Assembly (NCBI GenBank): GCA_947448725.1
Contig: CANFOM010000008.1
Location: 20,634 to 84,633, forward strand
Length of the DNA: 64,000 nt
Direction: 5' to 3'
Origin: Bacteroidota bacterium
GTDB taxonomy: Bacteria; Bacteroidota; Bacteroidia; Chitinophagales; Chitinophagaceae
Shown: piece after piece, positions 61,652 through 64,000 of the stretch
Position numbering within the stretch: the stretch's first letter is position 1
Layout of the letters: each line of letters starts with the position of its first letter
The notes under the pieces: model-generated
Told to the model about the DNA's origin: nothing
Databases searched by the model: none
Seen by the model: only the letters and a program-made list of their open reading frames with translations
Made by a program: the position numbers and the translations under genes

Positions 61652-62494
61652 TTATAGGGAAGCAATCACTTCATTTGCAGAACGAACATAATCTGCATTT
61701 TTTGCTGCTTCTGCCATTTTAATACAAGTTTCAGCACTTGTTTTAGCGCCTTTTTTATCTCCTAACTCTTTTTGAGTCTTCGCTTTTAATAAGAATAACC
61801 AATAAGCTTTGGCATCTAATGAAATTGCTTTGTCAACAAAAACCAATGCTTTGTCATAATCTTTATCCATATCATAATAGAAATTGGCTGCTGCTTGGTA
61901 AGCGGCTCCATTGGCTCCTGTACCTGAAGTAGAAGCTTCTATTTGTTTGCGGATAGTAGATTTGATATCTATTTTTATAGGAACATACACTAAAGTATTA
62001 GCCCATTTAAGATAAATGGAAGCTGTTTCTGGGGTGATATCTCCAACACCAATGATAAATGTTTCAGTACTATTGCTAGTTATTTCTGGTTTTACTTTTA
62101 CACGAACTACATCTTCTGCTTCAGTGTAACTAAAACTTCCCCAACCTTTAGAATTACTATTAAAAATAATAGTCCACTCTTTTTCACCTGGAATGGTAAA
62201 TAAGCCATAAGATCCAGCCGCTAAAGTAGTATTACCAATAGTCACTGGATCTGAGAAAGTAACTTTAGTAGCACCATTAGCACCTGTTCTCCAAACAATT
62301 CCTGTTGGAGCTAGTAAGCTACCATTTCCAAAAGCTGCACGACCTTTTAAACTTGGTCTTGAATAAACAATTTCGATTTTACCTAAACCGAAATCTTGTA
62401 TTAAAGTTTGAGTGGGACTTGCTGCAGGCATTTTAACTTGAGCAGTTACTGCCAAACTTAATACCGTACCTAGAACAAAGAGTATCTTTTTCAT
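61652..62494 (-). CDS. DUF2911 domain secreted protein with C-terminal TPR-like part
   Basis: 280 residues. Signal peptide (KKILFVLGTVLSLAVTAQ, cleavage near residue 19), then DUF2911 (about 25-165): SPTQTLIQDFGLGKIEIVYSRPSLKGRAAFG, RTGANGATKVTFSDPVTIGNTTLAAGSYGLFTIPG and WTIIFNSNSKGWGSFSY. The last ~90 residues hold TPR-like helices (AYQAAANFYYDMDKDYDKALVFVDKAI...). Periplasmic, family of unknown function common in Bacteroidota. Has a TAGGTTTG element and its own terminator. Confidence 0.9.
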   Translation of the reverse strand: MKKILFVLGTVLSLAVTAQVKMPAASPTQTLIQDFGLGKIEIVYSRPSLKGRAAFGNGSLLAPTGIVWRTGANGATKVTFSDPVTIGNTTLAAGSYGLFTIPGEKEWTIIFNSNSKGWGSFSYTEAEDVVRVKVKPEITSNSTETFIIGVGDITPETASIYLKWANTLVYVPIKIDIKSTIRKQIEASTSGTGANGAAYQAAANFYYDMDKDYDKALVFVDKAISLDAKAYWLFLLKAKTQKELGDKKGAKTSAETCIKMAEAAKNADYVRSANEVIASL

Positions 62495-62511
62495 TTGATT
62501 ATTTTAGAGGA

Positions 62512-62519
62512 CAAACCTA
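62512..62519 (-). promoter_or_regulatory. Bacteroidota -7 element (TAGGTTTG) for the DUF2911 gene
   Basis: TAnnTTTG on the minus strand, 17 bases from the ATG at 62494; no -33 match examined at 19 bases. Confidence 0.5.
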
Positions 62520-62551
62520 ATTAATTTTAAGACATCAACTGGCTTTTTTTG

Positions 62552-63457
62552 TCATTTTTTGAAAGCTGGGTGAAAGCGATCCAGGGTATCCCTTAAGTAC
62601 TCTCGGTTAATATGGGTGTATATTTCGGTGGTGGTAATACTTTCATGCCCAAGCATTTCTTGTACGGCCCTTAAATCAGCCCCACCTTCGACTAAATGCG
62701 TTGCAAAAGAATGTCTAAAACTATGGGGGGAGATCGATTTTTTGATCCCTGATTTTAAGATAAGGGCTTTAATAATATAAAAAATCATCACTCTACTTAA
62801 AGCCTTACCTCGGTTGTTTAAAAACAAGATATCCTCGCAATCTTTAGCTGGAGTTTGATGTATTCTAATGGTCTCTTTGTATAATTTTATGAATTTAATG
62901 GCATCGCTTCCAATAGGCACTAAACGTTCTTTGTCTCCTTTACCTATTACTCTTATAAATCCAACGTCTAAATACAAGCAAGAAATTTTTAAATTAATGG
63001 CTTCGGTCACCCTTAAGCCCGAACTATACATGGTTTCTAATATCGCTTTGTTTCTGCCGCCTTCAGGTTTGCTTAGATCTAAGTGAGAGATGAGAAGTTC
63101 AATTTCTTCAAAACTTAAAACATCGGGTAGTTTACGCCTGGTTTTGGGACTTGGTAAAAGAGTAGTTGGGTTGACGGTGCAAATTTGTTCAAGAAGACAA
63201 TATTTAAAAAATGATTTTATACCAGAGATAATTCTTGCTTGTGAAGTAGGCGCCATTTCCATTTCGCCAATACATTGAATAAATGACTGTAGATGCAGCA
63301 GTGTTACCTCTGCGGGGCTTAGGCTTTCTTTATTACTTTCTAGGTAGTTGGTTAATTTATCAATGTCTCTTAGATAAGCTTCGACAGAATGAGCACTTAG
63401 CGACTTTTCAAGTTGTAAGAATGCTTTAAACCCTTTTTTATAGTTAACCCAATTCAT
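62552..63457 (-). CDS. xerD: Site-specific tyrosine recombinase XerD
   Basis: 301-residue recombinase that resolves chromosome dimers at dif with its partner XerC. N-terminal SAM-like core-binding domain (FKAFLQLEKSLSAHSVEAYLRDIDKLTNYLE), then the catalytic domain with Arg in YSSGLRVTEAI, HSFRHSFATHL and LGHESITTTEIYTH, whose last tyrosine is the nucleophile. Length and LGHESITTTEIYTHINREYLRDTLDRFHP ending are the XerD norm; XerC is the alternative. It sits among housekeeping genes, not at an integration site. Confidence 0.93.
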   Translation of the reverse strand: MNWVNYKKGFKAFLQLEKSLSAHSVEAYLRDIDKLTNYLESNKESLSPAEVTLLHLQSFIQCIGEMEMAPTSQARIISGIKSFFKYCLLEQICTVNPTTLLPSPKTRRKLPDVLSFEEIELLISHLDLSKPEGGRNKAILETMYSSGLRVTEAINLKISCLYLDVGFIRVIGKGDKERLVPIGSDAIKFIKLYKETIRIHQTPAKDCEDILFLNNRGKALSRVMIFYIIKALILKSGIKKSISPHSFRHSFATHLVEGGADLRAVQEMLGHESITTTEIYTHINREYLRDTLDRFHPAFKK

Positions 63458-63524
63458 ATTATGGAATAATAGATTTGATAGTTATGTATTAATGATTTTA
63501 TTTCGCGTCAGATTAAACAAATAC

Positions 63525-64000
63525 ATGAAAGTAAATTTAAGGTCATTTAAGCAGAAAGTGAGGCATAATGGGAAACAATTAAAATCATTCTTGTCAAAAT
63601 TAGAAAAGAAAACGCCTAAGGGCTTAGATCAGTTAACAAAAAAAGTAAGTCCTGAAGTTTGGAAAGAGGTAGATTGTTTGAGTTGTGCTAATTGCTGTAA
63701 AACGATGAGCCCTACTTTTACGCCTACTGATATTAAAAGAATAGCCAGTCATTTCGAAATGACACCTGCTGCTTTCAAAGAGAAGTGGTTGTCGTATGAT
63801 AAGAAAGATAAAGACTGGTTAAATACATCACAACCTTGTCAGTTTTTAAATTTGAAATCGAATAAGTGTTCCATCTACGATATTCGCCCAGCAGATTGTG
63901 CTGGATTTCCACATCTAACCAAAAGGAAAATGACAGAGTATATGCATGTTCACAAACAAAATGTTGAATTGTGTCCTGCTACTTATAAGATGGTAGAAAA
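63525..64000 (+). CDS. YkgJ family cysteine-cluster protein (3' end beyond window)
   Basis: At least 158 residues from an ATG; no stop before the right edge. The CxxCxxCC cluster is at about residues 58-65 (CLSCANCC), with further cysteines in SQPCQFL, NKCSIYDIRPADCAGFP and ELCPATY, the spacing expected of the YkgJ zinc/iron-chelating family (UPF0153). A lysine-rich N-terminal extension comes first. Divergent from xerD, about 65 bases away. Function of the family is unknown. Confidence 0.88.
   Translation, partial: MKVNLRSFKQKVRHNGKQLKSFLSKLEKKTPKGLDQLTKKVSPEVWKEVDCLSCANCCKTMSPTFTPTDIKRIASHFEMTPAAFKEKWLSYDKKDKDWLNTSQPCQFLNLKSNKCSIYDIRPADCAGFPHLTKRKMTEYMHVHKQNVELCPATYKMVE

Noticed and set aside
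62552..63457. XerD-like gene as phage or integron integrase
   Set aside because: Length and ending are those of chromosomal XerD, neighbours are housekeeping genes, and no attachment-site duplication is seen at the nearby tRNA.

Overview
The window is a stretch of bacterial core chromosome from a member of the Bacteroidota, most likely order Chitinophagales and perhaps family Chitinophagaceae (family level is my inference). Four things point there. The DNA is AT-rich. Start codons have A-rich leaders with few Shine-Dalgarno sequences. About sixteen genes carry the Bacteroidota -7 promoter element TAnnTTTG (two with a full TTTG-N19-TAnnTTTG) at a sensible distance from their start. Several families typical of the phylum are present: DUF4270, DUF3810, DUF2911, GSCFA, a SusC-like TonB-dependent receptor and an N-domain-only GT5 protein. 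I see about 57 protein genes and one tRNA-Leu(GAG). I see no transposon, prophage, CRISPR array, plasmid function or defence island, and no intergenic gap reaches 300 bases. The antiquitin gene at the left edge and the YkgJ-type gene at the right edge are cut by the window.

Layout. 1-2686 (-): ALDH7, rfaE2 and a YbhN/LPG-synthase-like membrane protein. 2845-11901 (+): an N-domain-only glycogen-synthase relative with a DUF4270 lipoprotein, metK, a NUDIX hydrolase, rlmB, a GSCFA protein, a penicillin-acylase-family enzyme and a small membrane protein. trhO (+) and purC (-) converge on a long palindrome. 14300-20479 (+): TonB receptor, pdhB, lepB, cdd. 20487-22219 (-): ogt, csaA and a SirB1-like protein. 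A fatty acid desaturase (+) faces topA (-). 27138-29822 (+) is a tight operon fdx-iscX-kdsC-ubiA family-maf. osmC-like (-), lipA (+), then a ROK kinase with a FucP-type sugar transporter (-).

34148-42015 (+) is a compact glycogen operon: glgA, glgC, an SLC45/GPH-type sugar transporter, an exported GH13 amylase and glgB. With the divergent ROK kinase and FucP-type transporter, it suggests a route that takes up alpha-glucans and sugars, phosphorylates them and stores the glucose as glycogen. 42169-53254 holds a small unknown protein, a membrane-anchored coiled-coil protein (-), holA, ribF (-), purM, ftsE, smc, a DUF3592-like membrane protein, smpB (-) and accD (-). 53345-57376 (-) holds fbaA, a cysteine/cystathionine synthase-type enzyme and the classical DUF177-rpmF-plsX lipid operon. 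The rest is a DUF3810 metallopeptidase-like protein, dcd, a phosphopantetheinyl transferase, a small acidic protein, a DUF2130 protein, tRNA-Leu, a DUF2911 protein, xerD and the YkgJ-type gene.

I did not find a convincing new multi-gene system. The best leads are non-coding. Two long imperfect palindromes with a shared GC-rich tip sit between convergent genes. Three genes have a -7 element 3-6 bases before the ATG (candidate leaderless mRNAs). smpB has a hairpin plus U-tract abutting its start codon. Among proteins, a GT5 relative has lost the glucan synthase active-site loop and a ROK kinase has lost its zinc cysteines.
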